A stretch of DNA of 64,000 nt, from contig NZ_LMFZ01000023.1 of NCBI RefSeq assembly GCF_001427305.1, forward strand, positions 388,349-452,348, in the 5' to 3' direction. Made by a program: the position numbers and the translations under genes. How positions within the stretch are numbered: position 1 is the stretch's first letter; each line of letters begins with the position of its first letter. Of the stretch, positions 36,340-46,247 are shown in pieces. Under the pieces are notes generated by a model. That model worked only from the letters and a program-made list of their open reading frames with translations, was not told the DNA's origin and searched no databases. The DNA comes from Duganella sp. Root1480D1 (GTDB lineage Bacteria > Pseudomonadota > Gammaproteobacteria > Burkholderiales > Burkholderiaceae_D).

Positions 36340-38716
36340 ACGTCAGCGTATATGCCGCTGCTCCGGGCAGCAGCGGCGTGGCCTTGCCGGCTACCCAATC
36401 GGCATGGCCGGCAAGGAAGAATGGCGACAAGGGGTGGCCGCTCTGGCCGCCCGGCATATTGAACAGGCCCTGCTCCTCGCGCCCCGGCGACACCGTCATG
36501 CGCTCGGACTGGCCGAACGCCGGCCCCGCCACGCGCGGCATATTGCTGTCGCCCGGAAGCTGGTCGGGTGGCACGCTAAGCCACTTCTTCAGCATCGGCA
36601 TCGCGCCGGCTATCGGGTGCGCAATCGTGGCGGTGTTGCGCACGCCCCAGGTGGCGGAAGCCAGCGGCTTGCCGCCCGCCGTCAGGTGTTCGATGGTACG
36701 GTCCAGCGCGGCAAGTTGCAGCGCCTTCCAGTTTGCGTAACCCTGCGGCAGCCAGCCGCCCGGCTGTTCGTCCAGCAGGCGCCCCAGCACCACCGGCCAG
36801 CGGCTGGATGCGGCGCGCATATTGGCATCCTTGTTCAACTTGGCCAGCTCGATATTGGCGCCGCCATACAGCAGCTCATACAGCGACCACATAAAGGCAC
36901 GGCTGGCGCGGTAGGACACCGAATCCACGCTGGCATGGCCATTCCAGTTGTCTTTCAACAGGCGCGCCAGCTCGGTGCGCTGCGGCTTGCCTTTCACCGC
37001 TTCGGCATCCAGCACGGCCAGCGCGCGCTCGCGCCATTGGGCGATGAACAGTGCCCGGTCGTCCAGCGTCACACTGTAGACGCCCTTCTCGTCGGTCTTG
37101 TCGCCCAAGGCGGACAGCGCATCGCGCGCCTGCCTGGTGCGCGCGCCCAAATCGAAACCGCCGTCGCCCAGCTTGACGGAGTCTGCGCCCAACAGCTGGC
37201 GGCTGTTGGCTGTCACCAGCTGGCCATTCTCCGGATTGCGCACCGAAGGATAGGCGGCGGCCGGCAGCAAGCCTTGCCAGCCGCGCGTGCTGCCGTTGGC
37301 CGACAGCGGGTAGCTGGAATCGACCGGCGTGGCAGGCCGCTGCGGCAGCGGGCCGACAATGGTCCAGCCGATATTGCCATTGCTGTCGCCCGCCACCAGG
37401 TTTTGCGCCGGCATGCCGACTTTCGGCGCCAGCGCCAGCGCTTCGGCGACGCTGTCCACTTCTTCCATATGGCGGATCGCCAGGTTGACGGCTTTCACAT
37501 CGTGCGCCACCCAGTGCACCGCATATTCGCGGCCGCCGGACTGCATGATCGGGCCCAGCGAGGTCTCGCGCACTTGCATGGTGACGGCCGGCTGGCCTTT
37601 GACCAGGATGGTCTCGTCATGTACCACCGGCGTTTCCCAGCCGCCCGGCAGCTTGGCCTGGCCGGGGCGGTCCTTGGCCGAACCGACTTCCACCAGGTCG
37701 ACGTAGTCGCCATAACTGTTGGTGAAGCCCCAGGCCACATTGCCATTGCTGCCCGCCACCACGGCCGGCACACCCGGAATGCTGACGCCGACGACGCGGC
37801 GCGTGCTGCCATGTTGTGCCGGCACTTGCAGCAACAGTCGATACCAGGTGTTGGCCAGCTTGATTCCCAGGTGCATATCGTCCGACACAATGGCACCGCC
37901 GGTGCTGCTGCGCTTGCCGGACACTGCCCAGTTATTGCTGCCTACGCCATCGACGAAAGCCGCAGCGGCCAGCGTGGCGGGTTCCTGGGCCACGCCCTTG
38001 CCCCACCAGTCCGGCGCGCGCGCCGGGATCGGCGCATCCGGCGGCGGCGGGCTGGCGGCATCCAGCGGCGCATCCCATTGGGTGCTGGCCGGCAGCAGGA
38101 AAGCCAGTTGCTCGGCGTTGGCGTGCTCCTTCAGCCAGCCACGGGCCAACTCGCGGCCGATGCCCGTCACTTGCAGGTCGATATACATTGCCCAGGCCAC
38201 CAGGAAGGAGTCTTCCAGCGCCCAGGCGCGCGGGCCGGCGCCCACCAGGCCATATTCGAAAGGACGATTGCCAAGCGCATTCAAGCCATCGTTGACGCCT
38301 GCCGTGTAGCGCTCCAGCAGTTGGCGGTCGGGCGCCGGCATGGCCTCGATCGCCTGCGTAGCGCGGGCACGGAAGCGGTGCAGGCGGTTGATGCGGTCCG
38401 TCGCCAGCGCCTTGTCGCCAAACAGTTCGGACAGTTCGCCGGCCGGCATGCGGCGCAGCAGGTCCATCTGGAAGAAGCGGTCCTGGGCATGTACGAAGCC
38501 GGTCGCGTAGGCCACGTCGTTGCGGTCGCCGCCGGAGATGGAAGGAACGCCCTTGTCGTCGCGGGTCACCGTCACGTTGCCGGCAAGTCCGGCGGCAGTG
38601 CGCCGGCCATCGAGCTGGGCCAGGCTGCCACGCAAGAAGAACCAGAGCCCCAGCACCAGGACCAGCAGCAGCACCAATATTGCGAGGACAAGACGTTTCA
38701 GCCATAACTTCGCCAT
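36329..38716 (-). CDS. Penicillin acylase family Ntn hydrolase
   Basis: A 795-residue periplasmic amidase precursor. An N-terminal hydrophobic anchor/signal (residues 9-30) is followed by the alpha region (VAYATGFVHAQDRFFQMDL) and the self-cleavage site at GSNNWAVSG, where Ser260 would become the N-terminal nucleophile of the beta chain. VSDDMHLGI and WGFTNSYGDYVDLVEV are conserved beta-chain features. Members include acyl-homoserine-lactone acylases and beta-lactam acylases; the substrate here is not readable. A TTG at 38722 is an alternative start. Confidence 0.88.
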   Translation of the reverse strand: MAKLWLKRLVLAILVLLLVLVLGLWFFLRGSLAQLDGRRTAAGLAGNVTVTRDDKGVPSISGGDRNDVAYATGFVHAQDRFFQMDLLRRMPAGELSELFGDKALATDRINRLHRFRARATQAIEAMPAPDRQLLERYTAGVNDGLNALGNRPFEYGLVGAGPRAWALEDSFLVAWAMYIDLQVTGIGRELARGWLKEHANAEQLAFLLPASTQWDAPLDAASPPPPDAPIPARAPDWWGKGVAQEPATLAAAAFVDGVGSNNWAVSGKRSSTGGAIVSDDMHLGIKLANTWYRLLLQVPAQHGSTRRVVGVSIPGVPAVVAGSNGNVAWGFTNSYGDYVDLVEVGSAKDRPGQAKLPGGWETPVVHDETILVKGQPAVTMQVRETSLGPIMQSGGREYAVHWVAHDVKAVNLAIRHMEEVDSVAEALALAPKVGMPAQNLVAGDSNGNIGWTIVGPLPQRPATPVDSSYPLSANGSTRGWQGLLPAAAYPSVRNPENGQLVTANSRQLLGADSVKLGDGGFDLGARTRQARDALSALGDKTDEKGVYSVTLDDRALFIAQWRERALAVLDAEAVKGKPQRTELARLLKDNWNGHASVDSVSYRASRAFMWSLYELLYGGANIELAKLNKDANMRAASSRWPVVLGRLLDEQPGGWLPQGYANWKALQLAALDRTIEHLTAGGKPLASATWGVRNTATIAHPIAGAMPMLKKWLSVPPDQLPGDSNMPRVAGPAFGQSERMTVSPGREEQGLFNMPGGQSGHPLSPFFLAGHADWVAGKATPLLPGAAAYTLTFTK

Positions 38717-38884
38717 CGGCAAACCCCATTGTTATATTGTTGCTTCAAATCTTGCCAGAAATCCAAATGGAACGGCAGGGAAATTGTTTAACCGTGCTAC
38801 AGTGGGCTGGTTCAAGGCGGTCATTGGCCTGGGCCAAACCTGCGAAGGGGCCCGGCTGGGCGCATTCGCGGCGCTTTCGGCCAG

Positions 38885-41800
38885 CTAGGTGCCGGTTGGC
38901 GCGTGGCCGTCGCCGCCATGCGTCAAGGCATGGTAGCGGAAGGCTTCGCGGATATTGTCGCGCAGTGCCTGGTCGTCCCAAGGCTTGGTATAGAAGCGGT
39001 AAATCTCACCGCGGTTGATGGCGTTCAGCACGGACTCCAGTTCGGCATAGCCGGACAGGATGATGCGCACCGTGCCCGGGTACAGCTTGCGCACCCGGCT
39101 CAGGAACTCGGTGCCGTTCATGTCCGGCATGCGCTGGTCGCTGACCACCACCTGCACTTCATGGGTGGCCAACATGGAGAACGCTTCCTGTGCATTGTGC
39201 GCCGCCAGGATCCTGTAGCCATCGCGCCGCAATAGCCGCATCAGGGACGACAGCACATTCGGCTCGTCATCGAGCAGCAGCAAAGTGCCCTTGCGGTCCT
39301 CCGCCGCCCGCAGCGCCGGCTGGCGCGATTGCTCCTGCTTCAGCAAGGCGGCGAAAGCCTCCGGCATAATCGGTTGGCTGAGGTGGTAGCCCTGGGCTTC
39401 ATCACAGTTATAGCGCTGCAGATAGGCCAGTTGCCCTTCCGTCTCCACGCCTTCGGCAATGATGCGGAAGTCGAGGCTGTGGCCCAGCGAAATCACCGAG
39501 CGCACGATGGCCGCCACCGTGGGGTCGCCCAGCATGTCGCGCACGAAGGACTGGTCGATTTTCAGGTAGTCGATGGGGAATAGCTTGAGGTAGGCCAGGC
39601 TGGAATAACCGGTGCCAAAGTCGTCGATCGAGATCCCCACCCCGACCTTCTTCAGGCGCTGCACGGCGACCACCGCCTCATCGGCGTTCTGCATCATCAT
39701 GCTCTCGGTCAGCTCCAGTTCGAGGTATTGGGCCTGCAGGCCGGTGCTGCGCAGCGCCTCCACCACCTCGTCAGCCAGGTTCTTGTCGCGGAACTGGCGT
39801 GCCGAAACATTCACTGCCACCCGTAACGGCCGCAGCCCGGCGTCCTGCCAGGCCTTGTTCTGCGCGCAGGCGGCGTTGATCACCCAGCGCCCCAGCGCCA
39901 CGATCAGGCCCGTTTCTTCGGCCACGCCAATGAAGCGCCCCGGAGGGATCAGGCCCATGGTCGGATGGCGCCAGCGCAGCAGAGCTTCGACGCCGGAGAT
40001 TTCGCCGCTGGCTACATTCATCTTGGGCTGGTAGACCAGGAACATTTCACCGCGCGCCAGGGCGCCGCGCAGTTCGTTTTCAATGGCGGCCCGCTCCACG
40101 ATGCGCGCATGCATGGCAGGCTCGTAGAACTGCACCTGGTTGCGGCCGCTCTCCTTGGCGCGGTACATGGCAATGTCGGCATAGCGCATCAGGAGCTGCG
40201 GATCGGTGCTGTCGGCCGGGTACAGCGCCACGCCCATGCTGCAGGTCACCGTATGCTCCTGCCCCGCCAGCTGCATCGGCGCCGACACGCTGTCGATAAT
40301 CTTGCTCAGCATGGCTTGCGATGGCGTCGCATCGTGGCTATCGAGCAGCACCAGCACGAATTCATCGCCGCCCATGCGCGCCACGGTGTCGGTGTCGCGC
40401 ACGCTGGAGCGCAGGCGGCCAGCCACGGTGCGCAGCAGTTCGTCGCCGGCCCCGTGGCCCTGGTTGTCGTTGACCAGCTTGAAGTTGTCCAGGTCGAGGA
40501 AAGCTACCCACACCGTGTGGCCATAGCGCTGCGCATAGCTGATCGCTTGCGCCAGGCGGTCGCCGCACAGGTTGCGGTTGGGCAGGCCGGTCAGTGCATC
40601 GTGGCTGGCCTGGTGCTCGAGCTGCGCCTGGTAATCCATGGTGGAGGTCATGTCGGTCAGCACGCAGACCCGGTGCGTGTGCTGGCCTTCGCTGCCGCCA
40701 ACGGGCGCCACGTGCAATTGCGCCCACCAGCTGCGGCCATCGCGGTGGCGGCCGCGCAGCATGAGCTGCACATCGCTTTGGCCATGCACCGCCGCATGCA
40801 GGGCGGCTTGGGCCGCCGCATCATCCCGGTCGGCCAGCAATTGCTCAAGGCTGCGGCCGGCCAGTTCGCCGGCCGCATCGCCGGTCAGCTCGGCCAGCGC
40901 CTGGTTGGCGTATTCGATGGTATCGCTGCCGTCATGGATAGCGGTGATGGCAATTGCATTCACGCTCGATTCCAGCGCGCGGTTATGTAACTGCAGCATC
41001 AGCTCGACCTGCTTGCGCTCCGACACATCCTCGATGGTGCCGAGCAGGCCGATGGTCTTGCCAGCCTGGTCGTGCAGGGGCAGCTTGTTGATCAGGAACC
41101 AGTGCACGCTGCCGTCGGCGAACAACAGGTGGTCTTCGCGATTCAGCTCAGGCACACCACTGTGGATGATCTTGGCATCGTCGGCGCGGATGCGCTCCGC
41201 GTTATGCGACCAGGGGAAATCGAAATCGCTCTTGCCCACGACCGCTTCCTGCGACGACAGGCCGGCCGCTCGCAGGAACACGTCATTGCAGCCGCGGTAC
41301 CGCAAGTCCAGGTCCTTCCAGAAGATCTGGTGCGGGATATGGTCGACCACCAGTTGCGTCATCTCCTGCGATTCATGCAGGGCCTTTTCGACCCGCAGGC
41401 GCCGGGTCACGTCGTGGGCGAACACGAAGCGTGCCTTATGCCCTGCCATCAGCAAAGGATGCGAGGAGATCTCGACCTGGATCAGGCGGCCATCCTTGCA
41501 GCGATGGGTCCAGGCGCCGGATTGCTGCGCCGCGGCCTGCGGTGAAGTCTCCAGGTCGTCATGCAGACGCTCCAGCTCGTGGTCGGGGCGGATGTCCTCG
41601 ATCGTCATCTCGAGGAATTCTTCCTCGCTGTAGCCGTAAATCGCCACCGCCGCGCGATTCACCACCAGGAAACGCAGGGTGGCCACGTCGTACACCCACA
41701 TGGCATGCGGGTGATGGTCGAACAGGCGCTTGAAGCGCAGCCGCGAACCATAGGAATCGGCCTCGGGCAGCGGGGTGACGATGCAGCGGAAGCATTCGGG

Positions 41801-42136
41801 CTGGGCGCCATGCCCGGCGTAGTATTCCAGCGCCAGCGAAACCGGGGCACCGTCGCCATCCTTCTCGCACAATGCCAGCTCGCCGCGCCACACGCCGCGC
41901 TGCTTGGCCTCGGGAATGGCATCGTCGCGCAGTTCGGCGGCGGCCCAGCTGCGGAACAAGCCGAACGCCTTCTCCCCGGAGCCGAGCTCCTCTGCCAACC
42001 GTCGCGCATGGGCGTTCGCGGCAAGCAAAGTGCCATCGGCATCCATCATAAAAGCCAAGTTGGGGCTGTGTTCATACACCGCGGTGAATGCATCCAGCCT
42101 GGTCCTTCCGGGCGAAGCGAGAGAAGCCCTATCCAT
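38885..42136 (-). CDS. PAS-GGDEF-EAL protein with a C-terminal receiver domain
   Basis: A 1083-residue cyclic di-GMP protein. PAS-type sensor domains lie at about 15-500, the GGDEF domain at about 505-660 (RMGGDEF with an intact RDTD I-site), the EAL domain at about 690-930 (EALLRW, DDFGTGYSSL, KIDQSFV), and a receiver at about 950-1070 (LLDDEPN, VSDQRMPDMNG, LSGY, YTKPW). Both catalytic motifs are intact. Receivers usually sit at the N-terminus; here it is C-terminal and resembles those of RpfG-type regulators. No membrane segment. It stands alone after a 168-base gap. Confidence 0.92.
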   Translation of the reverse strand: MDRASLASPGRTRLDAFTAVYEHSPNLAFMMDADGTLLAANAHARRLAEELGSGEKAFGLFRSWAAAELRDDAIPEAKQRGVWRGELALCEKDGDGAPVSLALEYYAGHGAQPECFRCIVTPLPEADSYGSRLRFKRLFDHHPHAMWVYDVATLRFLVVNRAAVAIYGYSEEEFLEMTIEDIRPDHELERLHDDLETSPQAAAQQSGAWTHRCKDGRLIQVEISSHPLLMAGHKARFVFAHDVTRRLRVEKALHESQEMTQLVVDHIPHQIFWKDLDLRYRGCNDVFLRAAGLSSQEAVVGKSDFDFPWSHNAERIRADDAKIIHSGVPELNREDHLLFADGSVHWFLINKLPLHDQAGKTIGLLGTIEDVSERKQVELMLQLHNRALESSVNAIAITAIHDGSDTIEYANQALAELTGDAAGELAGRSLEQLLADRDDAAAQAALHAAVHGQSDVQLMLRGRHRDGRSWWAQLHVAPVGGSEGQHTHRVCVLTDMTSTMDYQAQLEHQASHDALTGLPNRNLCGDRLAQAISYAQRYGHTVWVAFLDLDNFKLVNDNQGHGAGDELLRTVAGRLRSSVRDTDTVARMGGDEFVLVLLDSHDATPSQAMLSKIIDSVSAPMQLAGQEHTVTCSMGVALYPADSTDPQLLMRYADIAMYRAKESGRNQVQFYEPAMHARIVERAAIENELRGALARGEMFLVYQPKMNVASGEISGVEALLRWRHPTMGLIPPGRFIGVAEETGLIVALGRWVINAACAQNKAWQDAGLRPLRVAVNVSARQFRDKNLADEVVEALRSTGLQAQYLELELTESMMMQNADEAVVAVQRLKKVGVGISIDDFGTGYSSLAYLKLFPIDYLKIDQSFVRDMLGDPTVAAIVRSVISLGHSLDFRIIAEGVETEGQLAYLQRYNCDEAQGYHLSQPIMPEAFAALLKQEQSRQPALRAAEDRKGTLLLLDDEPNVLSSLMRLLRRDGYRILAAHNAQEAFSMLATHEVQVVVSDQRMPDMNGTEFLSRVRKLYPGTVRIILSGYAELESVLNAINRGEIYRFYTKPWDDQALRDNIREAFRYHALTHGGDGHAPTGT

Positions 42137-42155
42137 GCGACCGATGGTAGCAGAA

Positions 42156-43034
42156 CTATTTTGCTAGCAGCGCCCATCTGAGCGGCAATGCATCTTCCCG
42201 CCACACAAGCTGCTGCGGCTGGAATTCCCAGTGCCTTTCCGTTCCGTCCAAGACAACGCGCGCCGTTCCGCTCATCTGTAACAGACCGCCGCTCTCAAAA
42301 TCCGGAAACACCAGGCCTGCCCTGCCATTCAGCAGTATGTTACCGAGAGTCGCAAAGAAGCGATTGCCTTCATAGTCTGGCACCAGCAGGCTCCCTGTGC
42401 TGCTGATCTGGACAAAGCCTGGCGGCCCGCCGCGGTGCGACACGTCCACACGCATTTCCTCGCCGTCGACAAAATACGTCGCGACAAAAAAAGTTCCGGA
42501 ACGCCCGATCAGATCGCGCGCCAGTGCATCGAGTTGCGGCAAGTTGCGTGGCGGCAAGCCCGACGGCTCGTCCGGCATCCGCTCGAAACGATAGTCCCGT
42601 TCGTGAATGTACTTCGGGCAATTGCCGAACGATTCGGCTACCGCGATTTCAAACTGCTCGCCACCGAGTGCGCGCAGCCGGCCATTCAAGCGGTTGCGGC
42701 GGCGCGTATGCAATTCGATGCCGAGCATGCCGACTGCCGCCCCATCGCGCAGGCCGGCCTGCGCCGGGTCGTCGTGCTCCGCCGGCAGCAGGAGCTGCAA
42801 GCGCTGCGGATCCGGCGCATGCATGAAGCCTTCTTCCCCGGCACGCAGCGTGGCCCACGGCCGTCCTTCGGCATCGACGCTGCCGAACACGGCGAACGGC
42901 AATTGGGCGAAAAAGTCGCGGTGCTGGTCCGGCATGTAATTGCGGATCACCTTGCGGCCGATTTCGTCCATGCGTTCTACCGCGCCAATAGTGGACTGGA
43001 TCGCGATTTCGCCGGCGTGCCAGGGCGCGTTCAT
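42156..43034 (-). CDS. Pyridoxamine 5'-phosphate oxidase family (FMN split-barrel) protein
   Basis: A 292-residue protein with a flavin split-barrel fold: [26 protein letters not shown] (40-65) and later [21 protein letters not shown] are the two half-barrels, so the domain is duplicated. This group is annotated as PPOX-like but is not PdxH; FMN or F420 use is unknown. The start forms an ATGA overlap with the GST stop (43031-43034), so the two genes are co-translated. A role in detoxifying reactive electrophiles together with the GST is an inference. Confidence 0.8.
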   Translation of the reverse strand: MNAPWHAGEIAIQSTIGAVERMDEIGRKVIRNYMPDQHRDFFAQLPFAVFGSVDAEGRPWATLRAGEEGFMHAPDPQRLQLLLPAEHDDPAQAGLRDGAAVGMLGIELHTRRRNRLNGRLRALGGEQFEIAVAESFGNCPKYIHERDYRFERMPDEPSGLPPRNLPQLDALARDLIGRSGTFFVATYFVDGEEMRVDVSHRGGPPGFVQISSTGSLLVPDYEGNRFFATLGNILLNGRAGLVFPDFESGGLLQMSGTARVVLDGTERHWEFQPQQLVWREDALPLRWALLAK

Positions 43035-43642
43035 GCTGCCAGCCCGACCGGTGATTTGATGAAGGGCTGGAAGCGCGGCAGGTTTTCAACGCGGGCCAGC
43101 CAGGCTTTCACGTTGGCGTAGTCCGCCAGGTCGACATTGCCCTCGGGTGCACGCGCGATATAGCTATACAACGCGATATCGGCAATGGTCGGCCAGCCGG
43201 CGGCGATCCACTCCTTGCCGGCCAGGCTGCCTTCGACCAGGCCCAGGATGCGGTGGGCACGAGCGATGGCGTCGGCCGGGTCGATCGGCTTCTTGAACAG
43301 CTTGATGATGCGGGCGGTAGCCGGGCCGCTGGCAATTTCACCGGCAGCAACCGATAGCCAGCGCTGCACCCCGGCGGCGCCGACCGGGTCTTGCGGCAGC
43401 CAGTTGGCGTTGCCATAGCGCGTGGCGAGGTAGACCAGGATGGCGTTGGAGTCGGCGATCACCACGCCGTCATCCTCCAGCACCGGCACCTGGCCGAAAG
43501 GGTTCAGCTGGAGGAAGGCCTCGGTCTTTTGCTCGGACTTCATCAGGTCGACTTCGACCAGCTCGAAGTCCAGGCCCAGCAGGGACAGGAACAGGTGGGC
43601 GCGGTGGGCGTGGCCGGAAATTGGGTGGTAGTACAGCTTCAT
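43031..43642 (-). CDS. Glutathione S-transferase family protein
   Basis: A 203-residue GST. The thioredoxin-like domain (1-80) carries [18 protein letters not shown] at the glutathione site, [14 protein letters not shown] with the cis-Pro, and [11 protein letters not shown], which binds the gamma-glutamyl part. The helical domain fills the rest. AAAGGAG precedes the ATG at 43642 by 6 bases. It is first in a two-gene operon with the flavin split-barrel gene. Confidence 0.9.
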   Translation of the reverse strand: MKLYYHPISGHAHRAHLFLSLLGLDFELVEVDLMKSEQKTEAFLQLNPFGQVPVLEDDGVVIADSNAILVYLATRYGNANWLPQDPVGAAGVQRWLSVAAGEIASGPATARIIKLFKKPIDPADAIARAHRILGLVEGSLAGKEWIAAGWPTIADIALYSYIARAPEGNVDLADYANVKAWLARVENLPRFQPFIKSPVGLAA

Positions 43643-43741
43643 TGGATCTCCTTTCAAGTAATGATGAAAGTTTGATCCATGTTGACGATGATGAGAATCA
43701 CCGCCAACAACAATTGACTATTCCATTAATCGGAACAATGC

Positions 43742-44881
43742 TCAGGGCAGCACTTCGAACAGCAGGAATTGCGTGACCTGGCTCTTGCCAAAGTTGTCGT
43801 CGCTGGCAAACAGCAGGGTGGCGTGGCCGTTTGGCAGGCGCGGGCCGAAGGCCATGGCTTCCAGGTTGTCGATGCGCGGCAGGCCGAGCGCGCGGAAGTC
43901 CAGCACCAGCCGCTTGCGTGCCGGCGTGAATTGCGCACCGGCCAGGCCGGGCAAAGACTTCACATCGCTCGCCTCGCGTGCATCGCTGGCGTACAGCCGC
44001 ACGTAATTGGTATGGATGCCATCGGCGCTTTGTACCGTGGCGCGTTCCAGCACCAGCAGTTCGCCATCGGGCAGCGCGAGGATTTCGGACACGCCGTTTT
44101 CGGCATCCTTGCCCGGCCCCGGTTCAGCCGGAATAGCGTCCAGCGGATAGGCGAACTGGCGCAGCACCTGGCCGTCGCGCTGGAACTGCGTCATGCGCAC
44201 CACGGCGCCGTGCTGCGGGGTCGGGATCGGGCCATCTTCATACAGCGGCCATTCGATGGAGGCCCACAGGCTGCCACCACCCGGCGCGAAGGCCAACCCT
44301 TCGAAGGTAGCGTTGTAGCGCGAGCCGCGTTCTTCGTCCTTGTGCACCTTGAAGTTCTCCGGCAACGGCAATTCGACCAGCAACGCGCCCTCGCGGGTAG
44401 CATGGCGGATGAAGGGATCGAGGCTGTAGCGCCGGTCCCCTTCGCTCGAATACCACATGCTGCCGTCCAACGGATCGATGCGGATCGATTCCACGTCGGC
44501 GCGCGTACAGCCCCCGGCGGTGGCGACAAAGTTCTTGCCGTCGGCGTTCAGGAAGTAATGCATGCCGGTAAAGCGTACCGCCCGGAATGAAGTAGCGTCG
44601 AAATCCAGTTCGGCTTCGTAATAGCGCGCGGGGTTGTGCGTACACCGGTCGTCGCTTTCGACCACCCAGCGGCCGCGGGCCGCATCGTAATCGAGGCCGG
44701 AGAAACCGCCCAGCATGGTGTCCTGGAACATGGCCTGGTGCGGTACGCGCTGTTCGCCAATGAAGCGCAGCGCGCTGACTGAAGATGCCGTGGAAGCAGG
44801 TGCAAGGCGGGCGGCTGGAGCACAGGCGGCCAAAGCCGCCCCCATTGCCAGCGAGGCAAGGCAACGAACGACGCGCATCAT
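43742..44881 (-). CDS. Phytase-like esterase family lipoprotein
   Basis: A 379-residue protein of the esterase-like activity of phytase family (PF13449 type). The signal peptide ends in LAACAPA, a good lipobox, so it is probably membrane-anchored. DTMLGGFSGLDYD, SIRIDPLDGSMWYSSEGD, FEGLAFAPGGGSLW and DNLEAMAFGPRL give the repeated beta-propeller blades. The start at 44881 overlaps the DUF3422 stop in ATGA; the ORF running further upstream is rejected. The true substrate of this family is not established. Confidence 0.82.
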   Translation of the reverse strand: MMRVVRCLASLAMGAALAACAPAARLAPASTASSVSALRFIGEQRVPHQAMFQDTMLGGFSGLDYDAARGRWVVESDDRCTHNPARYYEAELDFDATSFRAVRFTGMHYFLNADGKNFVATAGGCTRADVESIRIDPLDGSMWYSSEGDRRYSLDPFIRHATREGALLVELPLPENFKVHKDEERGSRYNATFEGLAFAPGGGSLWASIEWPLYEDGPIPTPQHGAVVRMTQFQRDGQVLRQFAYPLDAIPAEPGPGKDAENGVSEILALPDGELLVLERATVQSADGIHTNYVRLYASDAREASDVKSLPGLAGAQFTPARKRLVLDFRALGLPRIDNLEAMAFGPRLPNGHATLLFASDDNFGKSQVTQFLLFEVLP

Positions 44882-46179
44882 GCGTGGTGCAGGCGCTTGT
44901 GCATGCTGCGCAAACCGAGCCACATGCCGGCTGCCACTACCGGCACCATCACACCCATCAGCAGTTCGGGATTGATGCCGACGCCGAGGACCTTGGCGCC
45001 CTTGGCGGTATAGCCGATCAGGCCCACCACGTAATACGAGATCGCCGCCACCGACAAGCCTTCCACCGCTTGCTGCAGGCGAAGCTGTTGCGCGGCGCGC
45101 GCATTCATCGACTGCAGGATCTTGCGGTTCTGCGCTTCCTGCACGATGCCGACGCGGGTGCGCAGCAAATCGTTGCAGTTGGCGATACGTCCGGCCAGCG
45201 CCTGCTGGCGCGCGGCCACGGCTTCGCATGTCTTCATGGCGGGCGCCAGGCGGCGCTCCATGAACTCTTCCACGGTGGGCGTGCCTTCGATGCGCAGCTC
45301 GCGCAATTCGTCGATGCGGGCGTTGACCAGGCCGAAATACGCCTTGGCCGCGGCGAAGCGGTAGCTGGTATCGGCCGAAACCTTTTCAATGCGCGCCGCG
45401 AGGTGGGTAATGCGGTCGAGCAGCGCCTGTTCGGTGGAGCCGTCGTCGACCTTGCCGTCGGCTTCGACCAGGGCGCCGGCCAGCGTGGCCAGTTCAGCCT
45501 CCACTTCGTTCAATTCCGGCGTGGCGTTTTGCGCGGCCGGCAGGCCTAGCAAGGCCATCATGCGGTAGGTTTCGATTTCCAGCACGCGCTGCACCAGGCG
45601 GCCCGACTGCTGTTCATGCATGCCGGCGTCGCAGATCACGAAGCGGCTGAAACCGTCGGCGTGGATGGCAAAGTCGGTCCACATTTCGCCGCCATTCATC
45701 ACCTGGCTGCCTGCCAGCGGGGCACCCTGGAACAGGCGCTGAAGGCTCTCCGCGAACGCACGTTGCATGCCGCCCGGACGCCCAAGCAGCACGTGCGCCG
45801 CCACCAGCACCCTGCCCTGCAGGCGCAACAGCCATTGCTCAGGCAGGTGGCGCGAAGGCATATTGGTGAAGGCGTCTTCCGGCAGCGGCATGCTGGCCAC
45901 GGTTTCAGCGAAAGTGAAGGTGGCGAATTCCGTGTGCAGCTCCCACTTCAGGCGAAAGCGGCCAAAGTCGTGGGTAAAGTATTTACCGCCTGCCGCCGGC
46001 GGCGCCACGCCGAAATGGCCACACAGCTCCGCCAGCAACTCCTGCTGCTCCTGTTCGCCCATGATGGCGAAATGGGTCAGCAGAGTCGGCGCATCCAGTT
46101 TCAGGAAGGGACGCGAGTGGATTTCGGCAGCGAGGGGCACGCGCTGCGCGTGGTTCAGGCTGGAAAACACGATACTCAT
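44878..46179 (-). CDS. DUF3422 family membrane protein
   Basis: A 433-residue protein of DUF3422, common in proteobacteria and without an assigned function. The N-terminal part is soluble (VPLAAEIHSRPFLKLDAP and FGRFRLKWELHTEFATFTF are conserved marks), then a coiled-coil region (about 225-370), then two C-terminal membrane helices (385-425). The ATG at 46179 begins the conserved sequence; an in-frame TTG at 46209 is less likely. Coupled by ATGA to the phytase-like lipoprotein gene, so both probably act at the membrane. Confidence 0.85.
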   Translation of the reverse strand: MSIVFSSLNHAQRVPLAAEIHSRPFLKLDAPTLLTHFAIMGEQEQQELLAELCGHFGVAPPAAGGKYFTHDFGRFRLKWELHTEFATFTFAETVASMPLPEDAFTNMPSRHLPEQWLLRLQGRVLVAAHVLLGRPGGMQRAFAESLQRLFQGAPLAGSQVMNGGEMWTDFAIHADGFSRFVICDAGMHEQQSGRLVQRVLEIETYRMMALLGLPAAQNATPELNEVEAELATLAGALVEADGKVDDGSTEQALLDRITHLAARIEKVSADTSYRFAAAKAYFGLVNARIDELRELRIEGTPTVEEFMERRLAPAMKTCEAVAARQQALAGRIANCNDLLRTRVGIVQEAQNRKILQSMNARAAQQLRLQQAVEGLSVAAISYYVVGLIGYTAKGAKVLGVGINPELLMGVMVPVVAAGMWLGLRSMHKRLHHA

Positions 46180-46247
46180 TGGACTGGGCTCGGTGATGGC
46201 GGAGACCAAATATTAACATTGTATTTACCATAAGCCCGGCGGCTGGC

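Noticed and set aside
36404-38707. 767-codon open frame antisense to the penicillin acylase gene
   Set aside because: It lacks a ribosome site and domain signature, and its sequence is His/Arg/Gln-rich, as expected for the complement of GC-rich codons. The opposite strand encodes a complete Ntn hydrolase.
44882-45229. Upstream extension of the phytase-like lipoprotein frame
   Set aside because: It lies inside the DUF3422 gene in another frame; the ATG at 44881 has an ATGA junction and begins a proper lipoprotein signal.
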